A stretch of 64,000 nt of DNA from Shewanella japonica (lineage in GTDB: Bacteria > Pseudomonadota > Gammaproteobacteria > Enterobacterales > Shewanellaceae), in contig NZ_CP020472.1 of assembly GCF_002075795.1 (NCBI RefSeq), positions 4,830,501 through 4,894,500 of the forward strand. The letters are read 5' to 3'. Positions 62,955 through 64,000 of this stretch are shown piece by piece (the first letter of the stretch is position 1; each line of letters begins with the position of its first letter). A program made the position numbers and the translations under genes. The notes beneath the pieces were generated by a model. That model made no database searches. It saw only the letters and a list, made by a program, of their open reading frames with translations, and was not told the DNA's origin.

Positions 62955-63950
62955 ATGAATACACGCTTATCAAAGGTTGAGTTATCAAGAAAAATCAAAG
63001 ATGCAGGCTATGAAGATGCTTTTATTGAAGCAAAAGATATTGCTTCAAAGGAGCTGATTACCGGTAAGGTGTATTTTAAAAAACTGCCCAGTGGTATTGA
63101 TGTTCACTGCGTTAATATGACAGAACATACTGAGGGGTATAGCAACTCGCAGATTGATACCTGCATTAGCATTAATGTATTACTCGCCGGTAAGGTTAGC
63201 TTTGCACTAGAACATCAGCGCTATGATATTCAAGCGCAAAGTTCGCCTGTGTTATTCATCAACATTATCAATTCACAGCAGATATTTACTCGGTTTTTTA
63301 CTCAGCAACAGCAGGTCAAAAAAGTCAATTTAACCATTACCAAGCAATGGTTATTAACCCGCTGTGGCAGTATGGCTGACAGGCTGCATATTGAGAAAAT
63401 ATTTGCCTCGGCTCAGTCTGTTTTTCAGTGGCCATGCACTGAAAAACAACTAACATTAGCCGCTGAGCTGTATCAAAAAAGCCTCGATGAAACGCTTAAC
63501 TTTCAATGGGAATTAGAGCAACTGGCATTACAATTTTTTTGTGACAGTTTTACGCTACTGAGTGACAACCTCGATCGAGATGCGACTCCCCCAAAAGAGC
63601 CTGACATTAACAACTCCCCTTTACCAGTAAGTCAGTTTGATTTTGAGGCAAAAATTGAATCCTTACTATTTGAATCATTATCTCTCAAACAAATCGCTGA
63701 CAAACTTGGCGCGAGTGTTAGTACCTTACAACGTTATTTTAAGTCACATCATCAACTGACACTCAAAGAGTACATCCGCAATCAGATCCTTGAGCATGCC
63801 AGAAGACGCCTTATTTTTGACAATCAATCAGTGGGGGAAGTGGCATATCACTCAGGATACAACCATGTTTCTAACTTTTCTTCGGCATTCAAAAAGTACT
63901 TTTCGATGACGCCAATTGAAATGCAAAACCAATACAGAAACCTTGAGTAA
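62955..63950 (+). CDS. AraC-family regulator, PchR-like
   Basis: The 331-residue regulator has an N-terminal ligand domain (about 1-200) and a C-terminal AraC double helix-turn-helix (SLKQIADKLGASVSTLQRYFKSHHQLTLKEYIRNQ, then VGEVAYHSGYNHVSNFSSAFKKYFSMTPIEM). The pattern is that of PchR-type regulators, which switch on a receptor gene when its siderophore is bound. It is divergent from the TonB-dependent receptor gene across the Fur box. Confidence 0.9.
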   Translation: MNTRLSKVELSRKIKDAGYEDAFIEAKDIASKELITGKVYFKKLPSGIDVHCVNMTEHTEGYSNSQIDTCISINVLLAGKVSFALEHQRYDIQAQSSPVLFINIINSQQIFTRFFTQQQQVKKVNLTITKQWLLTRCGSMADRLHIEKIFASAQSVFQWPCTEKQLTLAAELYQKSLDETLNFQWELEQLALQFFCDSFTLLSDNLDRDATPPKEPDINNSPLPVSQFDFEAKIESLLFESLSLKQIADKLGASVSTLQRYFKSHHQLTLKEYIRNQILEHARRRLIFDNQSVGEVAYHSGYNHVSNFSSAFKKYFSMTPIEMQNQYRNLE

Positions 63951-64000
63951 CTAGGCTTAAACCACCACTTGCTTAAACAAGTTTTGCACGATAAACAAAC

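Noticed and set aside
1..64000. tRNA, rRNA or CRISPR array
   Set aside because: No cloverleaf, rRNA signature or regularly spaced direct repeat was found on reading the window.

Overview
The window looks like chromosome of a marine gammaproteobacterium of the genus Shewanella. This rests on recognised protein families and gene order: a non-selenocysteine formate dehydrogenase cluster with its TAT-target, TorD-like, DUF3306, DUF3305 and FdhD partners, many multihaem c-type cytochrome and molybdoenzyme genes, an FNR/EtrA-type site, and a stand-alone FliL-like gene beside ubiC and rlmF. No rRNA, tRNA, CRISPR array, insertion sequence or prophage was seen.

Layout. Positions 1-9302 hold the formate dehydrogenase region: a leftward operon DUF3305, DUF3306, polyferredoxin, TorD-like chaperone, TAT-target peptide, fdhA, fdhB and fdhC (cut by the window edge), with fdhD divergent. 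Positions 9438-22194 are mostly housekeeping: rlmF, a FliL-like gene, ubiC, a secreted M6 metalloprotease with a small lipoprotein partner, a MarC/YhgN membrane protein, a ZIP-permease fusion, NRDE and NTF2-like proteins, an acyltransferase, an MscS channel and a barrel-like protein. Positions 22299-27754 are the histidine utilisation genes hutH, hutU and hutC, with hutI divergent. Positions 27940-31654 hold an ArsR-type regulator and a two-gene molybdoenzyme of the arsenate respiratory reductase type (ArrA/ArrB-like).

Positions 32031-43050 carry a secreted nuclease, dCMP deaminase, mtnC, two coupled envelope proteins, two hotdog thioesterases, a lipase gene broken by an in-frame TGA, a coupled pair of unknown proteins, a GyrI-like protein and an acyl-CoA ligase. 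Positions 43168-49691 contain two divergent ABC exporter operons around a YtrA-type regulator. Positions 49719-52286 contain a GlxA-type regulator, a small membrane protein, mog and an NlpC/P60 lipoprotein.

The most interesting part is 52655-58282. Two paralogous LysR-type regulators face each other. They are followed by an AT-rich promoter with a perfect FNR-type palindrome and a five-gene operon: a membrane-anchored unknown protein, a pentahaem NrfB-like cytochrome, an NrfC-like ferredoxin, an NrfD-like quinol dehydrogenase and a tetrahaem cytochrome like the haem domain of flavocytochrome c. No terminal reductase is encoded next to it, so it looks like a complete quinol-to-periplasm electron module without its own reductase.

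Positions 58649-63950 are an iron-responsive locus: a TonB-dependent receptor with a Fur box, PepSY, DUF2271 and DUF4198 proteins, and a divergent PchR-like AraC regulator. Functional links are inferred from families and context. No database search was run, and comparisons with named proteins are from memory.
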